Assembly (NCBI RefSeq): GCF_963378085.1
Contig: NZ_OY726395.1
Coordinates: 4,526,001 to 4,590,000 of the forward strand
Source of the DNA: Mycolicibacterium sp. MU0050
GTDB lineage: Bacteria; Actinomycetota; Actinomycetes; Mycobacteriales; Mycobacteriaceae
Direction: 5' to 3'
DNA length: 64,000 nucleotides
Both the position numbers and the translations under genes were made by a program. Position 1 is the first letter of the stretch, and every line of letters starts with the position of its first letter. The notes beneath the pieces were generated by a model that was given only the letters and a program-made list of their open reading frames with translations, made no database searches and was not told the origin of the DNA. This document shows positions 52,832 to 61,272 of the stretch, in pieces.

Positions 52832-54865
52832 CTAGCGGACGACGTCCGACGGGCGCAGGTCCAACCGCCGCAACAGTTGCGCGTTGAGCGCGACCACCAC
52901 CGTCGACAGCGACATCAGCAGGGCGCCGACCGACATCGGCATCACGAAGCCGGCCGGGGCCAGCACACCCGCGGCCAGCGGCACCGCGATCAGGTTGTAG
53001 CCCCCGGCCCACCACAGGTTCTGCTTCATCTTCCGGTAGCTGGCCCGAGACAGTTCGATCACCGACAACACCGATCGCGGATCCGAGCTGGCCAGGATCA
53101 CCCCGGCCGACGCGATCGCGACGTCGGTGCCGGCGCCGATCGCGATCCCGACGTCGGCCCGCGCCAGTGCGGGGGCGTCGTTGACGCCGTCGCCGACCAT
53201 CGCGACCACCCGTCCCCCGGCCTGCAACTCGGCGACCTTGGCCGCCTTGTCCTCGGGCCGCACCCCCGCGAACACCCGGTCGACGCCGAGTTCGGCGGCC
53301 ACCGCGTCCGCCACGCTCTGCGCGTCGCCGGTGATCATCACGACCTCGCGGCCCAGCCGGTGCAGTTCGTCGATGGCCTGCCTGGACTCCGGGCGGACCT
53401 CGTCGGCCAACGCCAGCACACCGAGCACCCGTCCGTCGGCCAGCACGTGCAGCACCGTCGTGCCCGCAGGCATCGGTTCCCCTGAGGCCGCAACACCGGT
53501 CTCCTCGAGCAGTTTCGGCCCGCCGACCCGGATCTGCCGGCCGTCGACGGTGGCGGTCACCCCGACCGCGGCCGACGAACTGAATTCGGTGGCCACGGGG
53601 ATCGACAGTCCGCGCTCGCGGGCCGCGGCCACGATGGCCCGGGCCAGCGGGTGCTCCGAGGGGAGTTCGGCGGCCGCCGCAAGCGCCAGAACATCGTCCC
53701 CGCCGGAGGCGGCGACGACGACGGGTTCGCCCTTGGTCAGCGTGCCGGTCTTGTCGAACAACACGGCGTCGACGGTGCGCATCTGCTCCAAGGCCAGCCG
53801 GTCCTTGATCAGCACTCCGCCGCGCGCGGCGCGCTCGGTGGCAATGGACACCACCAGCGGGATCGCCAGGCCCAGGGCGTGGGGGCACGCGATGACCAGC
53901 ACCGTGATGGCGCGGATGACGGCTTGGTCGGGAAGCCCGATGACCGCCCACACCAGGGCGGTGAGCACGGCGGCGCCCAAGGCGAACCAGAACAACCAGC
54001 CGGCGGCCCGGTCGGCCAGGCGCTGCGCGCGCGACGACGAGTTCTGCGCCTCGGCGACCAGTCGCTGGATTCCGGCCAGGGCGGTGTCGTCGCCGACGGC
54101 GGTGATTTCGATCCGCAGGGCCGAGTCGGTGGCTGTGGTGCCGGCGACCACGCTGTCGCCGACGCCACGCCGCACGGTACGCGATTCACCGGTGACGATC
54201 GACTCGTCCATGTCGGCGGCGCCGTCGCGAATCCGTCCGTCGGCGGGCACCCGGCCGCCCGGGCGCACCAGCACCAGGTCCGCGACCTGCAGCTCCACCG
54301 GTGCGACGGTCTCGATGGTGTCGCCGGTGACGCGCTCGGCCTGATCGGGCAACAGGGCCGACAACGAGTCCAACGCGGACGTGGTCTGCTCCAGGGAGCG
54401 CATCTCGATCCAATGGCCCAGCAGCATGATGACGATCAGCAGCGCCAGCTCCCACCAGAACTCCAACTGGTGGTCCAGCACGCCGAGGCTCGCGCCCCAG
54501 GAGGCCAGGAAGGCGACGGTGATCGCCAGCCCGATCAGCAGCATCATTCCCGGTGCACGGGAACGGATCTCGTCGACCGCGCCGGTGAGGAAAGGCTGCC
54601 CACCCCACACGTACATCACGGTGCCCAAAACCGGGGCCACCCACTGTGAGCCCGGGAAGCTCGGCACCTGGTAGCCCAGGATCATCGCGAACATCCCCGA
54701 CATCGCCACGGTGGGGACCGCCAGCACGAGCATCACCCAGAACAGCCGGCGGAACTGCGCCACATGGTCGCCGTGCCCGGCGTGACCGGCGTGCCCCACG
54801 TGAGCCCGGTGGTCGTCGTGGTTGACGTGCTGCTGGTGCTGCGCCGGATGGCGGTGGCCGGTCAT
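52832..54865 (-). CDS. CopB-type heavy-metal P1B ATPase
   Basis: A 677-residue metal-exporting ATPase. The N-terminus carries 11 His within 34 residues as a metal-binding stretch instead of CxxC domains. Motifs are TGES, IACPHALGLAIPLVVS (the CPH motif of subgroup P1B-3, linked to Cu(II)/Cu(I)), DKTGTLTKG (phosphorylated Asp), SEHPLA, MVGDGVNDAPALARADVGIAIG and MSVGALLMSLSTVVVALNA. I chose the ATG at 54865; earlier in-frame ATGs lie inside a CsoR-like palindrome. It should export copper across the inner membrane. Confidence 0.93.
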   Translation of the reverse strand: MTGHRHPAQHQQHVNHDDHRAHVGHAGHAGHGDHVAQFRRLFWVMLVLAVPTVAMSGMFAMILGYQVPSFPGSQWVAPVLGTVMYVWGGQPFLTGAVDEIRSRAPGMMLLIGLAITVAFLASWGASLGVLDHQLEFWWELALLIVIMLLGHWIEMRSLEQTTSALDSLSALLPDQAERVTGDTIETVAPVELQVADLVLVRPGGRVPADGRIRDGAADMDESIVTGESRTVRRGVGDSVVAGTTATDSALRIEITAVGDDTALAGIQRLVAEAQNSSSRAQRLADRAAGWLFWFALGAAVLTALVWAVIGLPDQAVIRAITVLVIACPHALGLAIPLVVSIATERAARGGVLIKDRLALEQMRTVDAVLFDKTGTLTKGEPVVVAASGGDDVLALAAAAELPSEHPLARAIVAAARERGLSIPVATEFSSSAAVGVTATVDGRQIRVGGPKLLEETGVAASGEPMPAGTTVLHVLADGRVLGVLALADEVRPESRQAIDELHRLGREVVMITGDAQSVADAVAAELGVDRVFAGVRPEDKAAKVAELQAGGRVVAMVGDGVNDAPALARADVGIAIGAGTDVAIASAGVILASSDPRSVLSVIELSRASYRKMKQNLWWAGGYNLIAVPLAAGVLAPAGFVMPMSVGALLMSLSTVVVALNAQLLRRLDLRPSDVVR

Positions 54866-54874
54866 GCTCGCCAC

Positions 54875-54897
54875 CATATACCCCATGGGGGTATATG
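54875..54897. promoter_or_regulatory. CsoR-like copper operator
   Basis: CATATACCCC and GGGGTATATG are perfect 10-bp arms around ATG. ATACCCC...GGGGTAT is the known core of CsoR-type copper-repressor boxes. It sits 9 bp before the ATPase start and 32 bp before the divergent FAH-family gene. No csoR gene is in the window. Confidence 0.7.
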
Positions 54898-54929
54898 CAC
54901 AGCGCCGTCGTCACGACGACAATCGGGAA

Positions 54930-55832
54930 ATGAAACTGCGCAGGGTACGCACCGCGGCCGGACTCGAACTACAGCACCTCGACGACGGGCACTGGCGCGC
55001 CCACTCCGGCCCGTCCCCGCTGGGCCCCTCCCCGTTCGCCGAGGACTGGGAGTTGGCGACCGCCGACCGGCACCTGGCGCACACCGACGCGGTGTTGCCG
55101 TTCACACCGCTGTCGTTCCGCGACTTCCTGCTGTCCGAACCTCACAACATCAGCGCCGCCCGCGGCCTGATCAACCGGTTCCACCCGGCCACCGCGCGGA
55201 TCACCAACGCCTACGAAAAGCTGACGCGCAGAACGTTTCCCGCGTTCAACCCGAAGAAACTGTTCTACCAGCAACCCATCTACTACATGGCCAACGCGAT
55301 GACCATCGTGCCCAGCGGCACCCCGGTCGCCAGTCCCAGCTACTCCAGGGGTCTGGACTTCGAACTGGAGATCGGCTTCGCGCTGTCCGCACCGTTGCAC
55401 AACGCCACCCCGGCGCAGGCCGTCGCGGCGGTCGGCGCGTTCGTGCTGGTGAACGACTTCAGCGCGCGCGACGTCCAACGCGCGGAGATGGCCAGCGGGA
55501 TGGGACCGCAGAAGTCCAAACACTTCCTGTCCTCGATGTCGACGACGATGGTCACCGCCGACGAGGTCCTGCCCCGGATCGGTGCCCTGACCGGCACAGT
55601 GGCGATCAACGGGCACACCGTGAGCCGCGTCGACAGCGCGGGCCTGCAGTGGGGCATCGGCGAGGTGCTCGCGCACGCCTCCCGTGACGAGCAGTTGCTG
55701 CCCGGCGAACTGTTCGGGCTCGGCACGCTGCCCGGCGGGTCGGGGATGGAGACCGGCAACTGGCTGCAGCCGGGCGACACCTTGCGGTTGACGCTCGATG
55801 ACATCGGCGAGGTGGAGCACCGCATCGTCTGA
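54930..55832 (+). CDS. Fumarylacetoacetate hydrolase-family protein
   Basis: A 300-residue FAH-family enzyme. YMANAMTIVPSGTPV (substrate loop), LDFELEIGFAL with the metal-binding Glu pair (about 146-156), LVNDFSARDVQRAEM (about 182-196) and LFGLGTLPGGSGMETG are characteristic; the last contains the G-T-x-x-G-S metal loop region. It should cleave a C-C bond or decarboxylate a beta-keto acid in aromatic or sugar-acid breakdown. The ATG at 54930 has GGGAA upstream. It shares a promoter region with the copper ATPase, which may be chance. Confidence 0.85.
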   Translation: MKLRRVRTAAGLELQHLDDGHWRAHSGPSPLGPSPFAEDWELATADRHLAHTDAVLPFTPLSFRDFLLSEPHNISAARGLINRFHPATARITNAYEKLTRRTFPAFNPKKLFYQQPIYYMANAMTIVPSGTPVASPSYSRGLDFELEIGFALSAPLHNATPAQAVAAVGAFVLVNDFSARDVQRAEMASGMGPQKSKHFLSSMSTTMVTADEVLPRIGALTGTVAINGHTVSRVDSAGLQWGIGEVLAHASRDEQLLPGELFGLGTLPGGSGMETGNWLQPGDTLRLTLDDIGEVEHRIV

Positions 55833-55865
55833 CGGCGCGGGCGCCACGGCAGTAGCATCCGCGTC

Positions 55866-57275
55866 ATGGCGAACGCCGACACCGACGGCAGGATCGCCAC
55901 GTTCCTGCGCAACTCCGGCTATCTGCGCAAATGGCTGCTTCTCGGCGTCGCCATCGGCGTCATCGCCGGTCTCGGCGCCGTCGCGTTCTACCTCGCCCTG
56001 ACGTACACCACCGAATTCCTGCTCGGCCACCTCGCCGATTACGACGTGCCCACCGCCTACGGCGACGGCAACAACCCCGGCGCGAGCGGGTTCTCCCGAG
56101 CCTGGGCCATCCCGGTGGTCACCACGCTGGGCGCGCTCGCCTCGGCGGCCATCGTCGCCAGATTTGCGCCCGAGGCCCGGGGCCACGGCACCGACGACGC
56201 CATCGAGGCCGTCCACACCGATCCGCGGGCCATCCGCGGCCGGGTGGTGCTGGTGAAGATGATCGCCAGCGCCCTGACCATCGGCTCGGGCGGCTCCGGC
56301 GGCCGGGAAGGCCCCACCGCCCAGATCTCCGCGGGGTTCGGCTCGCTGCTGACCCGCCGGCTTAACCTCTCCGACGACGACGGCCGCGTCGCGGTCTCGA
56401 TGGGCATCGGCTCGGGCATCGGCGCGATTTTCGGGGCGCCGCTGGGCGGTGCGGTGCTCGCGGCGTCGATCGTCTACCGGCAGGACTTCGACTACCGGTC
56501 TCTGATACCCGGCTTCATCACCTCGGGCACCGCCTACGCCGTCTACGGCGCCGTCCTGGGCTTCGAACCGCTGTTCGGTGCGCTGGTCCCCGACTACACC
56601 TTCGACCCGGCCGGCCTGCCGTGGTTTCTGCTCATCGGAATCGTCTCCGCCGCAACCGGTTACCTGTACGCCAGGACGTTCTACGCCACCGTCCGTTTGT
56701 CGCAGCGGATTCCCATTCCCGGCGGCTCGGTGCTCAAGCCCGCGCTCGGCGGCTTGCTGGTGGGGCTGTTGGCGCTGGCCATCCCGCAGGTCCTGTCCAG
56801 CGGCTACGGCTGGGTGCAGTTGGCCGCCGATGAGTCCACCCTGATGGCAATACCGCTGTGGGTCGTCGTGATCCTGCCGGTCGCCAAGATCGTGGCGACC
56901 TCGCTGTCGATCGGCACCGGCGGTTCGGGGGGCATCTTCGGCCCCGGCGTGGTGATCGGATGCTTTCTGGGCGCGGCGACCTGGCGGCTGGCGGAGTTGG
57001 CCGGCGCACCGGCGCTGCCCGCCGGGCCCGGCGTCTTCATCGTCATCGCGATGATGGCCTGCTTCGGCAGCGTCGCGCACGCGCCCCTGGCGGTGATGAT
57101 CATGGTGGCCGAGATGACGGCATCGTTCTCCGTCATCCCGGCCGCCATCATCGCCGTCGGGGTCGCATACCTGTTGATCACCCGCACGGACGTGTCGATC
57201 TACCGTGCGCAGCGGATGAATCGAGAGGCGGCCGCCGCCGAGCGGGCCGGTGTGACACCCCCCGCTGCGTACTAG
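55866..57275 (+). CDS. ClC-family chloride channel/antiporter
   Basis: A 469-residue ClC protein. Selectivity-filter motifs are GSGGSGGREGP (with the gating Glu in GREGP), GAIFGAPLGGAVLA and GTGGSGGIFGPGVVIG. About ten helices are evident and there is no C-terminal CBS pair, as in short bacterial ClCs. The first filter reads GSGG where the classic form is GSGIP. It should move chloride or another small anion, perhaps coupled to protons. It starts 33 bp after the FAH gene and converges on dps. Confidence 0.9.
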   Translation: MANADTDGRIATFLRNSGYLRKWLLLGVAIGVIAGLGAVAFYLALTYTTEFLLGHLADYDVPTAYGDGNNPGASGFSRAWAIPVVTTLGALASAAIVARFAPEARGHGTDDAIEAVHTDPRAIRGRVVLVKMIASALTIGSGGSGGREGPTAQISAGFGSLLTRRLNLSDDDGRVAVSMGIGSGIGAIFGAPLGGAVLAASIVYRQDFDYRSLIPGFITSGTAYAVYGAVLGFEPLFGALVPDYTFDPAGLPWFLLIGIVSAATGYLYARTFYATVRLSQRIPIPGGSVLKPALGGLLVGLLALAIPQVLSSGYGWVQLAADESTLMAIPLWVVVILPVAKIVATSLSIGTGGSGGIFGPGVVIGCFLGAATWRLAELAGAPALPAGPGVFIVIAMMACFGSVAHAPLAVMIMVAEMTASFSVIPAAIIAVGVAYLLITRTDVSIYRAQRMNREAAAAERAGVTPPAAY

Positions 57276-57280
57276 CTTCG

Positions 57281-57832
57281 CTACTTGCTGGAGCGCGCCT
57301 TGCTGGCGGCGCCCTTCTCGGTGCGCTTGCCGGTGTGCGGCAACTCGCCGCCGGAGTTCTCCAGGTGCGCGCGGACGAACCACTGGAACTTCTCGAGTTC
57401 GGCGGCGTGCCCGATCAAGATGTCCTCGGTGACCGGGTCGAGATCCTCGACGTCGGCGATGCCCTTGCGGACATCCTCGATCACGCCTGTGTAGACCAGG
57501 TCCAGCGCGGCCAGATGGGCCTGCACCGTGTCACGGCCCACCGAGTAGTCGTCCCAATCCCGATCGCGGCAGATGGCGCCCGGGGTGCCCTCCGGGGAGT
57601 AGCCCAGGGTCGCGATGCGCTCGGCGACCTCGTCGGCGTATCCGCGGACCAGCATCACCTGCGGGTCGATCATCTCGTGCACGCCGATGAAGTTCGGGCC
57701 CACCACATTCCAGTGCACGTGCTTCAGCGTCAGGTGTAGGTCGTTGTAGGTGCTCAACTTGCGCTGCAACACCTCGGCGATCTGCGCGGCCTGCTTGTCG
57801 GTCAGGCCCGGGACGGTGTAGTGGCTGGGCAT
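57281..57832 (-). CDS. dps: Dps-family DNA-binding ferritin (Dps1-like)
   Basis: A 183-residue Dps. The intersubunit ferroxidase residues are in DLHLTLKHVHWNVVGPNFIGVHEMID and YADEVAERIATLG, nearly identical to my memory of M. smegmatis Dps1. A Lys/Arg-rich C-terminal tail (GKRTEKGAASKARSSK) is the DNA-binding part. The ATG at 57832 has AAGGAGG upstream. It should store iron with peroxide as oxidant and compact DNA in stationary phase or starvation. Confidence 0.93.
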   Translation of the reverse strand: MPSHYTVPGLTDKQAAQIAEVLQRKLSTYNDLHLTLKHVHWNVVGPNFIGVHEMIDPQVMLVRGYADEVAERIATLGYSPEGTPGAICRDRDWDDYSVGRDTVQAHLAALDLVYTGVIEDVRKGIADVEDLDPVTEDILIGHAAELEKFQWFVRAHLENSGGELPHTGKRTEKGAASKARSSK

Positions 57833-57890
57833 CGTTCCTCCTTCAAGATGTCGAGTCACGGCATACCCGGGTCGCCGCGATGTCAACCAC

Positions 57891-58844
57891 CTAGAGGTCG
57901 CGAATGTTCTGCACCGGCAACCGCGCGCCACGGCGCGGCTCGTAGGCCAGTCCACTGACCTGCAGCAGGCGCACCACCCGATGGCGGTGTGGGCGCATCG
58001 GTTCCAGCAGCGTGACCATCTCGTCGTCGTCCACCGGGTGTCCGAGCAGCGTCCAGCCGATCATCTTCGAGATGTGGTAGTCGCCGACCGACAACGCGTC
58101 GGCATCGCCGAAGGCGCGCTGGGCGACCTCCGCCGCGGTCCACACCCCGACGCCGGGCAGGCTGGTCAGCGCCGCGCGGGCCGCGGCGGCGGGCCGGGCC
58201 ACCAGCCGTTCGAGCGCCGCGGCCCGCCGGGCGCAGGCGACGACGGTGCGGGCCCGGCCGGGATCGACGTTGGCGCGGTGGAACTCCCACGACGGGATGC
58301 GCTGCCACACCTCGGCCGCCGGGAACACCCGCATGCGCTCCGGGGCCGGGCCGGGCGCGGCGGTGCCGTACTTGCCGACCAACGTGCGCCAGGCCTTGAA
58401 CGCATCGACGCCGGGCACCCGCTGCTCGATCACCGCCGGGATCAGGGCTTCGAGTACCCGGTCGGTGCGCCCCAGTCGCAGGTGCGGCGCCTGCCGGGCG
58501 GCACGGGCCACCACCGGATGCGCCGGGCGGAAATCCGACCAGTCGTCGTCGGCGCCGAGATAGGCGGGCAGCGCCTCGAGGAACTCCGCGGCACCGGCGC
58601 CCCAGGCGCGCGCCCCCACCGCCGAGGGCCCGGCGCGCTCCAGGCGCACGGTCACCGGCCCCGTGGCCAACAGGGTGGTCCGCCAGATCGCCCCGTCGGC
58701 ACCGACCTGGTAGGTCGGGTCCGCCGGCCCCCGCCGCTGCGGGGCCAGCGTCGCGGCCGGGCTCACGGGTCCCGGGAAAGTGACGACGCGCGTCAGACCG
58801 TCGGTGTCGATGTCGGCCAGGTTAGCCACCGTTGACGACACCAC
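57891..58844 (-). CDS. AlkA-like DNA-3-methyladenine glycosylase (HhH-GPD)
   Basis: A 317-residue base-excision glycosylase. The helix-hairpin-helix is LTSLPGVGVWTAAEVAQRAF (226-245), followed by the catalytic Asp255 in SVGDYHISK; VIEQRVPGVDAFKAWRTLV is the usual preceding helix. There is no Fe-S cluster Cys set. It should remove alkylated purines. The N-terminal third is divergent. Two GTG codons (58844, and 58829) are possible starts. It lies 58 bp upstream of dps on the same strand. Confidence 0.85.
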   Translation of the reverse strand: MVSSTVANLADIDTDGLTRVVTFPGPVSPAATLAPQRRGPADPTYQVGADGAIWRTTLLATGPVTVRLERAGPSAVGARAWGAGAAEFLEALPAYLGADDDWSDFRPAHPVVARAARQAPHLRLGRTDRVLEALIPAVIEQRVPGVDAFKAWRTLVGKYGTAAPGPAPERMRVFPAAEVWQRIPSWEFHRANVDPGRARTVVACARRAAALERLVARPAAAARAALTSLPGVGVWTAAEVAQRAFGDADALSVGDYHISKMIGWTLLGHPVDDDEMVTLLEPMRPHRHRVVRLLQVSGLAYEPRRGARLPVQNIRDL

Positions 58845-58870
58845 CGGCAGCGGACAGGATGAGCGGCGTG

Positions 58871-59266
58871 ATGACGCCGTTCGACGACCCCCAGGCCGAG
58901 CAGGCGTGGATGTTCCTGCAGACCCTGAGCGACGACGGCGACCTCGACGAGGGGTTCGCGTTGCTCAGCGACGACTTCACCTACTGGAACAACGCCATCG
59001 GCCGCACCCTGACCAAGACCGAACTGCGCGAGATCACCGAGCGGGCGCGCCAACAGATGGTGCTGCACTTCGACCTGGTGCGCTGCCTCAACGAGAGCGA
59101 GAGCGTGGTCATCGAGGCACGGTCGGAGGGTGCCAACCCCGCCGGTGACCGCTACGACAGCCCCGTCGTGTTCATCTTCGACATGCGCCACGGCCTGATC
59201 ACCTCGCTGCGGGAGTACTGCGACACCCGGCTGTTCGAGAAGGTGTTCGGCGCTAATCCGGGGTGA
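58871..59266 (+). CDS. SnoaL-like (NTF2-fold) protein
   Basis: A 131-residue NTF2-like protein: EQAWMFLQTLSDDGDLDEGFALLSDDFTYWNN at the start, IEARSEGANPAGDRYDSPVVFIFDMRHGLITSLREYCDT at the end, the usual SnoaL_2 arrangement. It probably binds or isomerises a small hydrophobic ligand. The ATG at 58871 begins family-like sequence with AGGA 11 nt before it; an ATG at 58859 is possible. Its 3' end overlaps the convergent DUF427 gene by 14 bp. Confidence 0.78.
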   Translation: MTPFDDPQAEQAWMFLQTLSDDGDLDEGFALLSDDFTYWNNAIGRTLTKTELREITERARQQMVLHFDLVRCLNESESVVIEARSEGANPAGDRYDSPVVFIFDMRHGLITSLREYCDTRLFEKVFGANPG

Positions 59267-59630
59267 CGCTGATGTCGGCCTTGTCCGGGTAGAACGCGAC
59301 GTGTCCGGCGATGGCCGCGACCGCCGGATAGGGCCGTTCGTAGCACCAGAGCGCGTCGTCGACGACCACCCGCGCCCCGGCGACGCTGTAGTAGCCCGCT
59401 TCGCCCTTGTACGGGCAGTAGGTGGTGGTCTGGGAGTGGCGTAAGCGTTGCCCGTCGACGTCGCGCAGGGGGATGTACTGCACCGCGGGATAGGTCGATT
59501 CCTGCAGGGTCAGCGCAGCGCAACTGTCGGCGACGATGGCGCCGTCGACCCGCACCACCACTCGCCCGGCGGTGGGCGTGATGGTGATCGGATGCTCGGC
59601 GGTGGGCTCAAGGACGTGGCGCTCGGTCAT
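59253..59630 (-). CDS. DUF427 protein
   Basis: A 125-residue DUF427 protein, a small beta-rich domain with PAVQYIPLRDVDGQRLRHS, TTTYCPYKGEAGYYSV and AFYPDKADISVTP, all signatures of the family. The CPYKGxAxY motif is the likely active-site region, but no reaction is established. The ATG at 59630 lacks a clear ribosome binding site (CTCCTC precedes it). Confidence 0.82.
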   Translation of the reverse strand: MTERHVLEPTAEHPITITPTAGRVVVRVDGAIVADSCAALTLQESTYPAVQYIPLRDVDGQRLRHSQTTTYCPYKGEAGYYSVAGARVVVDDALWCYERPYPAVAAIAGHVAFYPDKADISVTPD

Positions 59631-59707
59631 GAGGAGATTCAACACCCGCGGCCTGACCGCCGAAAGTTCGTTGCTGTACGCGTTTCCCGAATGGGCCCGC
59701 CAACGAC

Positions 59708-60739
59708 TCAGCTCGCGGCGCGCGCCTGGCGGCGGGCCGAGCGCATCTGGGCCCAGAAGCGCGCCGCCGCCCGGATCGACTCCTCGACGGGCCGCGGCGT
59801 CCAGTCCAGCTCGCGGCGGGCCTTGGCGCAGTCGACCTCGGCCTCGGCGCGCATCAGCCGCACCGACTCCAGCGTCAACTGCTGGTCGGTACCGGTCAGC
59901 CGGGCCCGCACCGAGCCCATCGCCCCCATCGCGTACAACAGCGGCACCGGTATCGCGCGGCGCGGAGCGGACACCCCCGCCTCGTCGGCCGCAATCCGGA
60001 TCACCTCGCGGTTGCTGATCATCCGCTCGGAGATCAGGTAGCGCTGTCCGGGCCGGCCCCGGTCGGCGGCCAACACCATGGCGCGTGCGGCGTCCTCGAC
60101 GCCGACGGCCTCCAGCGCGATCTTGTCGAGAACGAACGGCAGCTTCTCGAACACCGTGCCGGCGACCACGGCCCCCTGCGGTGTCATCCCGTGGTCACGG
60201 CCCCCGTAAGTGGTCGACACACACATCGCCACCGCCGGCACGCCCCGGTCGCGGGCGTACTGCAGCACCAGGTCCTCGGCCTGTACCCGGGAGCGGACGT
60301 AGGCGGTGAGCTTGCGCCGGTCGATCAGGTCGTCTTCGGTGGCGACGCGCCCCTTCTTCCGTCCCACCGTCGAGTAGCTGCTGGTGAACACGAACTTCTT
60401 GAGCGTCCCCGCAGCGGCGAACTCGGCGGCCACCTCGAGCACCCCGCGCAGGCCGTCGACGTTGGTGCGGAACAGCGGCGACGGGTCACGCAGCCAGGCC
60501 CGCGCGTCCACCACGCAGTAGTAGACGACGTCGCATCCCGTCATCGCCGCGCGGATCACGTCGAGGTCGAAGATGTCGCCGACGAAGCGGGTGACGTCCA
60601 GGTCATCGATTCCGGCGGTGTTGGCCGTGGCGCGCACCGTCACGCGGATCTCGGCGTCCGTCGCCTCATCGACCAGGTGCCGCACCACGTGCGAGCCCAG
60701 GAAGCCGTTGCCGCCGATCACCAGCTTGGGCGCGGTCAT
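59708..60739 (-). CDS. NAD-dependent epimerase / 3beta-hydroxysteroid dehydrogenase-like protein
   Basis: A 343-residue extended SDR with GGNGFLGSHV (9-18), DIFDLDVIRAAMTGCDVVYYC, FTSSYSTVG (118-126) and a C-terminal substrate domain. The YxxSK motif reads Tyr147-V-R-S-Arg151: the catalytic Lys is replaced by Arg, so activity may be altered. The ATG at 60739 overlaps the SnoaL-like stop (ATGA). The pair lies behind a KstR-like box, which suggests steroid or isoprenoid substrates. Confidence 0.82.
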   Translation of the reverse strand: MTAPKLVIGGNGFLGSHVVRHLVDEATDAEIRVTVRATANTAGIDDLDVTRFVGDIFDLDVIRAAMTGCDVVYYCVVDARAWLRDPSPLFRTNVDGLRGVLEVAAEFAAAGTLKKFVFTSSYSTVGRKKGRVATEDDLIDRRKLTAYVRSRVQAEDLVLQYARDRGVPAVAMCVSTTYGGRDHGMTPQGAVVAGTVFEKLPFVLDKIALEAVGVEDAARAMVLAADRGRPGQRYLISERMISNREVIRIAADEAGVSAPRRAIPVPLLYAMGAMGSVRARLTGTDQQLTLESVRLMRAEAEVDCAKARRELDWTPRPVEESIRAAARFWAQMRSARRQARAAS

Positions 60740-61248
60740 GGCGTGGTCCCGGCCTGCTGCTTGGCGTACCAGGCGGCGGCCTCGTCGTCGAGGGTGCCCA
60801 GTTCTTCGGCCTTGCGGCACCATTTGAGCGCGGCCCGCTGGAACCGCAGCGGGTTGTAGACGTCTTCCTGCCGGCACCATTTCCCGTCGCCCGCGTAAGT
60901 GACGATCGAAATGTTGGTGGCGCTGATGATGGTGCCGTCGCCGGGATCGCGCATCGGGTTGTCGAGCTCGCAGATCACCCGGGCGGTCGGTTCGTCGATC
61001 ACGGTCCAGCGCGCCGGGAACGAGGTCATGTAGCTGCCCGGGAACACCGACATGGTGCGGCGGATCCAAGTGCGCACCTGTTCGCGGCCGTGCATGGTCC
61101 CGGCGGCGTGCTCGATGTAGTGGACGTCTTCGGTGTAGTGCTCGACCCAGACGTCCCAGTCCTTGGTCTCGGCGGCGCGGGCAACCGTCTGCTCGAACGT
61201 CTCGAACGCCGCGACCAACTCGTCGCGGGAGAATGTTGGGCGTGTCAC
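60736..61248 (-). CDS. SnoaL-like protein behind a KstR-like box
   Basis: A 170-residue NTF2-fold protein (FSRDELVAAFETFEQTVARAAETKDWDVWVEHYTEDVHY, then HGREQVRTWIRRTM and SATNISIVTYAGDGKWCRQEDVYNP). Similar proteins act as steroid isomerases, epoxide hydrolases or dehydratases. The GTG at 61248 is 6 bp from a perfect KstR-type palindrome, so transcription probably starts inside or near the box and the leader is very short. It is coupled to the following reductase gene. Confidence 0.78.
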   Translation of the reverse strand: MTRPTFSRDELVAAFETFEQTVARAAETKDWDVWVEHYTEDVHYIEHAAGTMHGREQVRTWIRRTMSVFPGSYMTSFPARWTVIDEPTARVICELDNPMRDPGDGTIISATNISIVTYAGDGKWCRQEDVYNPLRFQRAALKWCRKAEELGTLDDEAAAWYAKQQAGTTP

Positions 61249-61254
61249 ACCCCG

Positions 61255-61272
61255 ACTAGAACACGTTCTAGT
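61255..61272. promoter_or_regulatory. KstR-like operator
   Basis: ACTAGAAC and GTTCTAGT are perfect 8-bp arms around AC. TnnAACnnGTTnnA is the published KstR consensus of the mycobacterial cholesterol regulon, and this site fits it. It overlaps the stop codon of the upstream secreted protein gene and sits directly before the SnoaL-like start. Confidence 0.7.

Noticed and set aside
54969..57383. An 804-codon leftward open frame
   Set aside because: Antisense to the FAH-family and ClC genes; composition is typical of a shadow frame.
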